Below are positions 1-6,244 of a DNA stretch of 6,510 bases, one piece after another (the stretch's first letter is position 1; each line of letters opens with the position of its first letter). Position numbers and translations under genes: made by a program. This DNA comes from JAFGQJ01 sp964588525 (GTDB lineage Bacteria; Spirochaetota; Spirochaetia; SZUA-6; DRHE01): NCBI GenBank assembly GCA_964588525.1, contig CAZPQC010000191.1, positions 1-6,510 of the forward strand. Reading direction: 5' to 3'. The notes under the pieces are model-generated. The model was not told the DNA's origin and did no database searches. It was given only the letters and a program-made list of their open reading frames with translations.

Positions 1-1102
1 AGTAGTAGTCCTGAAAACGAGTCCAGAAGGGAATCGTATCGGACAGATCGAGGCGGGTCTTCACGGTAAGGAGGTACTCCTGCCCGCGTGATTGGGCGGG
101 GAAACGATCCGAAGGGGAGACAAACATGCTGTCTTCCTCCACCAAATCGTTAACCGATACGCCGCTGAAATCCGCCCCCTCGAAGTAACCCATGAACGTT
201 TCGGTGATCTCCCGGCGTGTCAAGGACGTGTCGAGGCGGATGATCTTTACCTCGTCGGCGAAATAGCGCGCCGCGGAGTCGACATCCTTGTTCAGGAAGG
301 CACCCATGCAGGCGATCAGCGCTTCCTCGATTTCCGAGTACGGTCCGGCCTCCAGCTCCGCCGGCATGGCTCGGGTGATCCGTGAAGCCGGTTTGGGGGT
401 CCAGCTGAAGGGGGGAAGCTTCTGGCCGATGCTGAACATCAGCCAGCTGCCCTTGGACTGGTGCACAAGGTATTTCTGCGCTTGAGTCCAGAATATCACC
501 TGTTCGGAAAAATCCATCTTGGCTCGAACCTCAAGGGCGTAGGTCTCCCCCCACGGGCCGTTTACGGGCGTGACCTTGAGGCTTGCCAGGTCATAGACCG
601 CGCTGGGAGCAAGACCGCTCAGGTTTGCGGAGGCGAAAAAGCCGTCCAGCTGCACCTCGATCTGACCCTGAGTCAGCTCGGTACCCAGATCGCCGAAATA
701 GACCGAGCCCTCCATCAGCTCCAGCATCGAGCCTGTGTCTTTGCTCAGGAAAGCGGAGATCCACCTCAGGAACTTCGACTTGATAAGCTCCTGGGTCGCC
801 TCCGCCCGAGTCCGAGGCATGGCCGCCAGTTTTGCCTTTCCCTCCAGGATCAGCGCTGCTGCGCTGGGAAGGTCCCGAAGCTGAATGTTCGCCGGGTTGA
901 GTCCGGGGTCGATATTGTACGCCATATCCTTGAAATCCCGGGCCTTTTGGTTTTCCCCTTTTTGTTCATATTGCTGTCCTACCAGGTAGTAGGCCTCGGC
1001 CAGAGTCTTTCGTTCTTCCCTCGGCAGGGTTGTATAGAACTGAGCCCAGAGACCAGAAGCTGCGAAAACAAGGAGTACCAGTAGCGGAAGCAACTTTTTC
1101 AT
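1..1102 (-). CDS. Exported protein with TPR-like segment and two tandem NTF2-like-looking domains (partial, C-terminus outside window)
   Basis: I do not recognise a named family. The frame is open from the ATG at 1102 to the window edge, giving 367 residues without a stop. The start follows a strong Shine-Dalgarno (TAGGAGG, about 6 bases upstream). Residues 1-20 form a classic signal peptide (MKKLLPLLVLLVFAASGLWA, then Q21), so the product is probably periplasmic or on the outer surface; there is no lipobox Cys. Residues about 33-70 look like one TPR hairpin (AEAYYLVGQQYEQKGENQKA, then an NIDP turn). Two related segments follow, about 108-226 and 260-367+. Both begin FL(S/N)KD, contain a GxFxxA(N/D)(L/F)SG(L/V) stretch, and carry a V(R/K)x(K/R)(M/L)D(F/L)S...FWT strand, so the protein contains an internal duplication. 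Each copy could be a SnoaL/NTF2-like cone fold, but that is a guess from pattern. It has its own promoter in the spacer upstream. Confidence 0.85.
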   Translation of the reverse strand, partial: MKKLLPLLVLLVFAASGLWAQFYTTLPREERKTLAEAYYLVGQQYEQKGENQKARDFKDMAYNIDPGLNPANIQLRDLPSAAALILEGKAKLAAMPRTRAEATQELIKSKFLRWISAFLSKDTGSMLELMEGSVYFGDLGTELTQGQIEVQLDGFFASANLSGLAPSAVYDLASLKVTPVNGPWGETYALEVRAKMDFSEQVIFWTQAQKYLVHQSKGSWLMFSIGQKLPPFSWTPKPASRITRAMPAELEAGPYSEIEEALIACMGAFLNKDVDSAARYFADEVKIIRLDTSLTRREITETFMGYFEGADFSGVSVNDLVEEDSMFVSPSDRFPAQSRGQEYLLTVKTRLDLSDTIPFWTRFQDYY

Positions 1103-1106
1103 CCTG

Positions 1107-1188
1107 TACCTCCTAGTATGTGCCAGGTGCAAAAAATCACGCTGGCTGTAGATACCGCAAGTATACTACAGATTTTCAGGCACATCAA
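1107..1188 (-). promoter_or_regulatory. Sigma70-type promoter for the exported duplicated-domain protein
   Basis: Reading the minus strand, TTGATG (complement of 1183-1188) is followed after exactly 17 bases by TATACT (complement of 1160-1165). These match the consensus boxes at 4 of 6 and 5 of 6 positions. A start near 1153 would give a leader of about 50 bases, ending in the TAGGAGG ribosome-binding site near 1110-1116. The -35 box begins just past the kinase stop codon, so the downstream gene can be transcribed independently of the kinase operon. The boxes sit inside an inverted repeat, described separately. Confidence 0.55.
1146..1171. repeat. Inverted repeat CTGTAG/CTACAG overlapping the -10 box
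   Basis: The arms CTGTAG (1146-1151) and CTACAG (1166-1171) are perfect complements. With one bulged base the pairing extends inward by four more pairs. The element covers the proposed -10 box and the start point, where a repressor operator would sit. It could instead form a weak hairpin at the end of the kinase transcript, since a T6 run follows on the minus strand, but that run starts 9 bases past the stem, too far for a good intrinsic terminator. Confidence 0.35.
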
Positions 1189-1193
1189 TCGAT

Positions 1194-2855
1194 TCAATAT
1201 TCGAAGGAACTTTCGCCGATAAATTCTCTCAAGATGGAATACTCCGGCACCCAGCTGGGAGGAATCGGGGCGAAGTTGTTCAGGAACGAATACAGCTGCA
1301 CCGCCTCGTGAAAACCCTCCTGCGCAGGCTTCACGCTCTTCAGAAGAGGTTCGGCGTAGACCTTCAGCACCGACAGCTCGTAGTCCAAGGCCGAGTTGAA
1401 GGCCGAATCGGCGCTGTTCTGAAAGGGGAATATATTGATGTTTTCCCCGCGCCGCACGGATTCCCACATGCTCAGGGTTTCCAAGGCGCTGTGTCCTCTG
1501 AATTGGGAATCCCGGACGATCCTCCGCAGCAGGCGGTTGTCGGTAGTTGAAATTCGGTTGTGATCGTCCAGATTGAGCTGGGTCAAGGCCGATACGTAGA
1601 TCTTGTATTTCTGCTCTCGAGGGATTGCCGGGGTCAGCTCATCGTTGAGCCCGTGGATTCCCTCCAGGATGATGAGTGCCCTGTCGGGGAGCGCTTGAGC
1701 CGTTTGCGCGGCAAGCCGTTGTCCCGTATGGAAGTTGAAGCGCGGCAGAAAAATCTCCTCTCCCCGCATCAAGCGAAGGAGGTCATTGTTCATAAGCTCC
1801 ACGTCGATGGCCCGGAAGTTTTCGAAGTCGTAGTTCCCGTTCTCATCCAGAGGCGTATGCTCGCGGGGCAGGAAGTAGTCGTCCAGGGAGATGGGAAAGG
1901 GATTTCTCCCCAAGACCTTGAGCTGGACGGACAGCTTCTTGGCGAAAGTGGTTTTCCCCGATGAGGAGGGCCCGGCGATCAGAACAAGCTTGACCTCGTC
2001 TCTGCGTTCGCAGATCTTGTCTGCGATCAGAGCGATCTTCTTGTCGTGCAGGGCTTCCGCTACCTGGATAAACTGCCGCACTTTTCGGCTGCTGATCAGG
2101 TCGTTGAGGTGGCCGACGCAGCGAACGTTCAGTATTTTGCCCCAGTCCTTGTACTCCCGGTAGATGGAAAACAGGACGGGATTTTCCTGAAATGGAGCCA
2201 ATCGGCTCGGCTGGTTCCACGGCGGATAGCGCAGCAGGAACCCGGGGGGGTAATCCGCGATATCGAACACGTCCAGCATCCTGGTATTCGGTACCAGCGG
2301 CGCATGGGCAAGATCCAAAAACTCGCCGCAGGCGAAGACGGCGATCTTCTGATCATTGCGGTTTTTCAGAAGCAGGACCGTGTCAGGCTGGTTGTTCTGT
2401 TCGAAGTACTGGACCGCTTCGGGGTAGGAAATCACCTTTCGCAGAATCGGGCAGCCCTCGGACACGATCTCCTGCATCCGTGCCTTCAGCTTCCGGATGT
2501 CCGCACCGCAAACCGTGGAGGCACCCTCGAAGTAGTAGAAATAGCCACGGCCCAGAGAGTGCCCGATGACCAGCCGTCGGTCCGCAAACAGCTGTTTGGC
2601 GGCGATGGCCAGGAGAAAACAGAGGGAGCGCCTGTAGACGTTTGCCCCCAGGCGGGTGTTCAGCAGCACCGCTTCCACGCCGGAGTTTACCTCGATGCGG
2701 TAGGTCAAGCTGACCAGGGCGCCGTTCACCAGAGCCGCAACCACCGGTTGCTGTTGCTCCACGCCGAAATCGCCGTGTTGAAAGATCTCCTCGACCCGTG
2801 TTCCGGGAGGATAGCTGGCGCTTTGCCCCGAGGGGAGCTGTACGGTGATGCTCAT
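1194..2855 (-). CDS. TGS-domain nucleoside kinase (uridine kinase-like)
   Basis: Predicted cytoplasmic nucleoside kinase of the uridine kinase/phosphoribulokinase P-loop superfamily, 553 residues; by family it would phosphorylate uridine or a related nucleoside in salvage. Residues 1-62 are a TGS domain (MSITVQLPSG start). Residues about 65-220 resemble the second additional domain of threonyl-tRNA synthetase (VIGHSLGRGYFYYFEG, 96-111). The segment matching the editing HxxxH reads RSLCF (76-80), so both histidines are replaced and editing is not expected. The kinase half carries a Walker A GPSSSGKTT (295-303), SLDDYF (323-328), YDFENF (342-347), ILEGIHGLN (396-404) and the lid-like RRIVRD (444-449). 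This fused architecture is known in spirochaetes, Thermotoga and clostridia. The start is 15 bases past the HD-GYP stop with only a weak Shine-Dalgarno, suggesting translational coupling. True nucleoside specificity cannot be read from sequence. Confidence 0.93.
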   Translation of the reverse strand: MSITVQLPSGQSASYPPGTRVEEIFQHGDFGVEQQQPVVAALVNGALVSLTYRIEVNSGVEAVLLNTRLGANVYRRSLCFLLAIAAKQLFADRRLVIGHSLGRGYFYYFEGASTVCGADIRKLKARMQEIVSEGCPILRKVISYPEAVQYFEQNNQPDTVLLLKNRNDQKIAVFACGEFLDLAHAPLVPNTRMLDVFDIADYPPGFLLRYPPWNQPSRLAPFQENPVLFSIYREYKDWGKILNVRCVGHLNDLISSRKVRQFIQVAEALHDKKIALIADKICERRDEVKLVLIAGPSSSGKTTFAKKLSVQLKVLGRNPFPISLDDYFLPREHTPLDENGNYDFENFRAIDVELMNNDLLRLMRGEEIFLPRFNFHTGQRLAAQTAQALPDRALIILEGIHGLNDELTPAIPREQKYKIYVSALTQLNLDDHNRISTTDNRLLRRIVRDSQFRGHSALETLSMWESVRRGENINIFPFQNSADSAFNSALDYELSVLKVYAEPLLKSVKPAQEGFHEAVQLYSFLNNFAPIPPSWVPEYSILREFIGESSFEY

Positions 2856-2870
2856 ATCTTACGGTGCTCT

Positions 2871-4022
2871 TTACATATCCAGCGTTTCCGCTTCCCCGGG
2901 TGCGAGACAGCGTTTGATCGACAGACCATTCTCCTCGGTGGTTTTGATCAATAAGGGCTCGTCGATACGGTTCCCCTCCTTGTCGATCAGAACCTGCACG
3001 AAGGGAAAACGCGGACTCTCCGGATTGGTTTTGGTCACCCTGCCGATCGAATCATCGGAGAGCAGGACCAGACTTCCCAAGGGGTAGGCGGAGATGCAGA
3101 CTATCAGAGAACGGATGACTTGCTCGTCGTAACTCTTGTTTCTGTCTTTGAGGAGCTCCATCACGGCGGCGCGGGGATCGTTTTGGCTTTTGAACAGCCG
3201 TTTGGAGGTTATCGCATCGTAGGAGCAAACAACGGCGACGATGCGGGAGTAGAGGCTGATCTTATCACCACTCAAGCTTTTGGGGTACCCGGATCCGTCG
3301 AGGCGCTCGTGATGCTCCTCAGCGGCTAAAGCGATTTCCTCGGAGACGGAAAAACCCTTCAGGATCTTATAACCCAGGGTCGTATGCGCGCGGACCAGTT
3401 GAAATTCTTTGTCCGTCAGATCGTCTTCCTTGAGATAGACCGCATCGGGGAGCTTGAGCATGCCGATGTCGTGCAGCAGGGCTGCCAAGCCCAGCTCGAT
3501 CATCCGGTGAGACGGCAGTTTCATCAATTCTCCGATTGCCAGAGCCAGGATTGCGCTGTTTACGCTGTGGACATACATGTAATTCTCGGATGGATAGACA
3601 AACTCCGGGTAGCGCAGAATGGCATCCCGGCTGGACTTCACCAGCTCGATCAACTGCTTGATCCGTTCGCTCAGGCTGGGGATGCTCAGGCGGTTGTCCT
3701 CCCTGTAGCGCTTGAAGGACTCCAAAGTGAAGTTGACCACGGCGTAGTATAGCTTCTTTGCGTCCTCCATCTGCTGCTTGTCCCTGATGTCCACGTCCAG
3801 AACGGAGGATGTGGTGGTTGCGGCGCCGGAACTGATGTAAGCCGGTGCTTCCGAGAGCTTTCCGTCGCTCAGGACTCGTTCGTAGCCCCAGATTTTCAGC
3901 CGCTGGATCAGCTCGTCACTCAGCGGCGTATCGGGGGAGAGAAGGATGAAGGCCTCATCCAGGTACACGGGGGAGTCGAAATAGCTGTCCGGTTGCAGCT
4001 CCGATACGGGGATTTCCTTCAT
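2871..4022 (-). CDS. HD-GYP domain cyclic-di-GMP phosphodiesterase
   Basis: Predicted metal-dependent phosphodiesterase hydrolysing cyclic di-GMP, 383 residues, with no signal peptide or membrane segment, so cytoplasmic. Residues 1-55 form a small N-terminal domain (IPVSELQPDSYFDSPVYL) of the kind that often precedes HD-GYP. A variable linker runs to about 80. The HD-GYP core spans about 140-300 and appears intact: H152, the HD pair H184-D185 in LLHDIGMLKLP with K190, H213 in RAHTTLGY, H237-H238 in EEHHERLDGSGYP (GYP at 245-247) and D269 in CSYDAITS. Residues 305-383 carry the usual C-terminal tail (YPLGSLVLLSDDSIGRV). No receiver or sensory domain is present, so its input signal is unknown. 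The ATG at 4022 has an AGAGGT Shine-Dalgarno six bases upstream. It is first in a two-gene unit with the nucleoside kinase. Confidence 0.95.
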   Translation of the reverse strand: MKEIPVSELQPDSYFDSPVYLDEAFILLSPDTPLSDELIQRLKIWGYERVLSDGKLSEAPAYISSGAATTTSSVLDVDIRDKQQMEDAKKLYYAVVNFTLESFKRYREDNRLSIPSLSERIKQLIELVKSSRDAILRYPEFVYPSENYMYVHSVNSAILALAIGELMKLPSHRMIELGLAALLHDIGMLKLPDAVYLKEDDLTDKEFQLVRAHTTLGYKILKGFSVSEEIALAAEEHHERLDGSGYPKSLSGDKISLYSRIVAVVCSYDAITSKRLFKSQNDPRAAVMELLKDRNKSYDEQVIRSLIVCISAYPLGSLVLLSDDSIGRVTKTNPESPRFPFVQVLIDKEGNRIDEPLLIKTTEENGLSIKRCLAPGEAETLDM

Positions 4023-4081
4023 GATCTTACCTCTTGCAAAAGCCTTCTAAACCGGGAACACTCGTATTATAGGGATAATAT
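4023..4081. promoter_or_regulatory. Divergent intergenic region with HD-GYP operon promoter
   Basis: Only 59 bases separate two divergent start codons. On the minus strand a perfect TATAAT lies at the complement of 4066-4071. The position 17 bases upstream of it, inside the other gene's first codons (4089-4094), reads TTTTAA, a poor -35. A start near 4058 gives a leader of about 36 bases with the AGAGGT site (4029-4034). On the plus strand TATTAT (4065-4070) overlaps that same -10, but no convincing -35 is visible and the leader would be only a few bases. AGGG (4071-4074) is the plausible ribosome-binding site for the plus-strand gene. Confidence 0.5.
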
Positions 4082-4993
4082 ATGAAATTTAAAACCATCT
4101 ACATCCTCTTCAATGCGGTAATTCTGCTGTCTTTCGGTTTCATTTTCTTGATGCCGCTGCTTCTGCTGGGAAGTGATTATTTCGCCTTGTTCGTTTCGAA
4201 GAACTGGATCGCCGGTGCACTGTTTCTGCTCACGCTCATCACTATTAACGGCTATTTTCTATGGAATTGGAAACTATTTCGGCTGCTGGAAAGCGAAGAC
4301 TGGCGCGGATTGATCCACTTGCTGGAGCAGCGGGTGTTCCAGAAGGGGCGCTGCCGCAAGGCCACGATCAAGATGCTGATCAATGCCTATGTGGTTACCT
4401 CCGGAGTGGACAAGATATCCGCTCTGGAGTCGTATCTGCGGGAGAAGAAACCGGCGCTCCTTCGGACCTATGCCCTTCAGTTCGGCATTCCCTACCTGTT
4501 GAAAATGAAAGACGAGCCCAAGGCTGCGGAAAGCTACTTCGGAAGGGCCGCGGAGCGCGCCGATGCGCCGCACCGGGATTGGCTGCGTTGGAGCTACGCA
4601 TCATCTCTGCTGCTGGAGCGGCAGTTCGATGCGGCGAAAGTGACCCTCCTGGAGCTGCTCGACTCGAAGCTCGATCCGGTTCTCGAACTGCTCGCCTTGC
4701 ACGGTCTGTCCTTCTTCACCGGGGTCGATACCCAGCTCGCAGAGCGGGTGGAGACCGAGCGCCGGCGCCTTGCCCGGCGTTTTACCTCGGAGCAGTGGGA
4801 CAAGCGAATCGAATCCAACAGCAGGCACATTCAAATCGTCCTGTTCAACGGGATCATTCGGGACGCCAAACGCTGGTTATTCGAGCAGCCGGCGGATGGG
4901 GCCGCTGAGGTGACAGGAGAGGTGGCGAACCGGGCCGAGGAACGGGAAGGTCCGGCTTCGGGCCCCCCCGACACTGAAAAAACCATCAACTGA
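4082..4993 (+). CDS. Inner-membrane protein with two N-terminal helices and a TPR-like cytoplasmic domain
   Basis: I do not recognise a named family. The 303-residue product starts MKFK and has two strongly hydrophobic segments, about 6-30 and 42-64, joined by a short loop (SDYFALFVSKNW). By the positive-inside rule both termini are cytoplasmic. Residues about 66-270 are almost entirely helical with alternating small and large hydrophobics. Stretches such as AESYFGRAAERA (149-160) and SYASSLLLERQFDAAK (171-186) resemble paired TPR helices, suggesting a protein-binding scaffold. The tail (about 270-303) is polar, rich in Glu, Gly and Pro, and probably disordered. The chosen ATG keeps the first membrane helix whole and has AGGG eight bases upstream. 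It is transcribed alone, divergent from the HD-GYP operon and convergent with the serpin, with 7 bases between its stop and the serpin's ancestral stop. Confidence 0.88.
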   Translation: MKFKTIYILFNAVILLSFGFIFLMPLLLLGSDYFALFVSKNWIAGALFLLTLITINGYFLWNWKLFRLLESEDWRGLIHLLEQRVFQKGRCRKATIKMLINAYVVTSGVDKISALESYLREKKPALLRTYALQFGIPYLLKMKDEPKAAESYFGRAAERADAPHRDWLRWSYASSLLLERQFDAAKVTLLELLDSKLDPVLELLALHGLSFFTGVDTQLAERVETERRRLARRFTSEQWDKRIESNSRHIQIVLFNGIIRDAKRWLFEQPADGAAEVTGEVANRAEEREGPASGPPDTEKTIN

Positions 4994-5000
4994 TAACGCT

Positions 5001-5069
5001 TTACGGCTCGGCAACCTTGCCCATGAACAGGATACTCCCGCTTCGGTCATCGGCGATTGCAAAGAAGTT
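5001..5069 (-). pseudogene. Out-of-frame C-terminal remnant of the same serpin
   Basis: Read one frame away from the main serpin frame, the minus strand encodes NFFAIADDRSGSILFMGKV, then AEP and a TAA stop at 5001-5003. This is the canonical final strand of serpins (consensus like PFLFxIRDxxTGSILFMGRV). It starts within the last codons of the truncated frame, so the body and tail of one ancestral gene now abut with the reactive-loop region missing and the frame shifted. The excellent preservation of the remnant suggests the event is recent, or an assembly error. Confidence 0.85.
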
Positions 5070-6060
5070 TGGCAAGCGCGTCATTGATGAGCTTCACACC
5101 ATATTCGATCCTGTACTTGGGCATTGCAAGTGCTACCTCTTTTTCTGCCAACCCGGACTTCAACCAGTTCCAGGATTCATCATCCAGCTCTGCAATTATC
5201 GCGTCCAGGTCCTCTCCCTCGTCCGGAAGAAGGATGTACGTGGCGAGTTTTTCCCGGCCGTAGGGAAGTCTCAGGATCCCGAGGTTGTTTCCCCTGGCAT
5301 GCCGGAATTGCTCCTCCATATGCATCATGGGCACCTTTTTCGTTTCGCCGGTTTCCAGGATGAAATCCTCGTCCCGCGTCGCCTTTTCGGAGAATCGATG
5401 CGTCCAGTCTCCCTTGAAGTAGATGGCGTTGATGAGGTACATCACCGCATCCCCGGGGATCACGTCAAGCATTTTCGCGATCTTGCCCTTCGTTGCACCC
5501 TCTATCCAGCGGTTGATCGTACCCGCCGCTCCGGGATTGGAAAAATCGAGCTCCCGGACCTCCGAGCTGTAGTAGGTCTTGTTTCTTTCGAGGAAATCTT
5601 CCTCCGCCTTAAAACCAAGTCTATACCAGATGGAGTTGGCGATGCTGAGTTCAACTTTCTCGTCGGCATTGACCACGCTGAACATCAGGTCACTGAAGCC
5701 CTGATTGAGCTCTTCCAGGTCGAACCCTGAGAATTGAAGCGCCTCCGCCATGGCGAGATTCGTATCACCCGCAGCGCCGTTATAGGTCATGGCCAGAGCA
5801 AGCAGGATGGAGAGAGGAGAGATAAACACGTTCTTTCCTCTGTCTTCAGAAACAAGCTCCTGCAAAATATCGAAAGCAAAACGGGTATTGGCGTCAATCA
5901 GGCTCGAATCGATGCTCGCTGCCAGCTCATCGGATCGCTTTTCCGCTTCCGTTGGAATCCTGGAAGCTCCACCTCCCGAACTACCTCCGGGAAAGGCCAT
6001 ACCAGCGGGAATCAGGGCCAGGAGCGTGAGCGCAGTCAGGAGCACTTTTATTTTTCTCAT
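5047..6060 (-). CDS. Secreted serpin, truncated before the reactive-centre loop
   Basis: Serpin-family (I4) protein, in intact members a suicide inhibitor of serine or cysteine proteases. The 337-residue frame begins with a signal peptide (MRKIKVLLTALTLLALIPAG, likely cleavage after A22, no lipobox Cys), then a Gly/Ser-rich linker (24-33). The serpin core follows: RFAFDILQEL (60-69), NVFISPLSILLALAMTYNGA (77-96), NRWIEGATKGKI (183-194), the shutter/breach strand NAIYFKGDW (211-219), VPMMHMEEQF (243-252) and the ATYILLPDEGE strand (273-283). The frame continues to KLINDALAKL (323-332) and stops five residues later. Intact serpins have some 60-70 further residues here carrying the hinge and reactive-centre loop, and none of these are encoded. 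The product would be exported but should not inhibit by the serpin mechanism and may not fold. The start at 6060 is preferred over an in-frame ATG at 6105 because AAGGAGG lies just upstream and it gives a clean signal peptide. Confidence 0.9.
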   Translation of the reverse strand: MRKIKVLLTALTLLALIPAGMAFPGGSSGGGASRIPTEAEKRSDELAASIDSSLIDANTRFAFDILQELVSEDRGKNVFISPLSILLALAMTYNGAAGDTNLAMAEALQFSGFDLEELNQGFSDLMFSVVNADEKVELSIANSIWYRLGFKAEEDFLERNKTYYSSEVRELDFSNPGAAGTINRWIEGATKGKIAKMLDVIPGDAVMYLINAIYFKGDWTHRFSEKATRDEDFILETGETKKVPMMHMEEQFRHARGNNLGILRLPYGREKLATYILLPDEGEDLDAIIAELDDESWNWLKSGLAEKEVALAMPKYRIEYGVKLINDALAKLLCNRR

Positions 6061-6066
6061 CCCATG

Positions 6067-6073
6067 CCTCCTT
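6067..6073 (-). promoter_or_regulatory. Ribosome-binding site deciding the serpin start
   Basis: The minus strand reads AAGGAGG, then six bases (CATGGG), then the ATG at 6060. This near-perfect Shine-Dalgarno is why translation is placed at 6060. The in-frame ATG at 6105 would add 15 residues (MCFSITLYLCRRRHG) ahead of the signal peptide, and its codons overlap the probable promoter. Confidence 0.8.
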
Positions 6074-6080
6074 CTGCATA

Positions 6081-6110
6081 AGTATAATGTTATGGAAAAG
6101 CACACCGCAA
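6081..6110 (-). promoter_or_regulatory. Probable serpin promoter
   Basis: On the minus strand TTGCGG (complement of 6105-6110) is followed after 18 bases by TATACT (complement of 6081-6086). The -10 matches consensus at 5 of 6 positions; the -35 is weak beyond TTG. Transcription would start near 6074, leaving a very short leader that begins about at the ribosome-binding site. The same TATACT hexamer serves the promoter at 1160-1165. Plausible but not decisive. Confidence 0.4.
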
Positions 6111-6173
6111 TGATTGTCTCAGCAGGGCTTTTGAGAAAAAACCGACTCCCTACCCATTGGAAAACTGGTAAAA

Positions 6174-6200
6174 TTTAAAGTGGGTCAGTGGGACTTTAAA
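6174..6200. repeat. Inverted repeat TTTAAAGT/ACTTTAAA
   Basis: Perfect 8-base arms at 6174-6181 and 6193-6200 flank an 11-base centre, GGGTCAGTGGG, which itself holds GTGGG-like direct repeats. It lies in the spacer upstream of the serpin promoter and directly downstream, on the minus strand, of the terminator hairpin. It could be an operator or a second weak hairpin. A T-rich tract suited to an intrinsic terminator does not follow it on the minus strand. Confidence 0.45.
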
Positions 6201-6222
6201 AATTGCTGGTTCTCTCAGCAAT
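6196..6222 (-). terminator. Probable intrinsic terminator of the tRNA-Leu / small Cys-rich gene unit
   Basis: On the minus strand ATTGCTG (complement of 6216-6222) pairs perfectly with CAGCAAT (complement of 6202-6208) across a 7-base loop. The stem runs straight into TTTTT. It sits 22 bases past the TAG stop of the small cysteine-rich gene, the expected place for a Rho-independent terminator. The stem is short and only moderately G+C-rich, so efficiency may be modest. Confidence 0.6.
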
Positions 6223-6244
6223 GGAAGGGCGCTTTTTATAATTA

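Noticed and set aside
461..1084. 207-residue plus-strand open frame opposite the exported protein
   Set aside because: The minus strand carries a signal peptide, a strong ribosome-binding site and internally repeated domains. The plus frame has no recognisable motif or ribosome-binding site.
2244..2250. G7 tract within the kinase gene, considered as a phase-variation switch
   Set aside because: Seven bases is short for slipped-strand switching, and it encodes a normal Pro-Pro-Gly stretch in a housekeeping-type enzyme.
2046..2954. 302-residue plus-strand open frame
   Set aside because: It lies antisense to the kinase and runs into the HD-GYP gene, both of which have clear catalytic motifs. 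Its length reflects the G+C-rich codon pattern of the opposite strand.
4963..4969. C7 tract near the 3' end of the membrane-protein gene
   Set aside because: Slippage would alter only the last residues of a probably disordered tail, and there is no sign of selection for it.
5005..5021. GGCAA-CC-TTGCC palindrome as a terminator for the plus-strand gene
   Set aside because: The loop of two bases is too small, no T run follows, and the bases encode the conserved serpin tail.
5047..5075. Programmed ribosomal frameshift to reach the serpin tail
   Set aside because: No typical slippery heptamer is visible, and even a frame change would yield a protein lacking the hinge and reactive-centre loop.
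5017..5730. 237-residue plus-strand open frame
   Set aside because: It is antisense to the serpin, whose family motifs are unmistakable.
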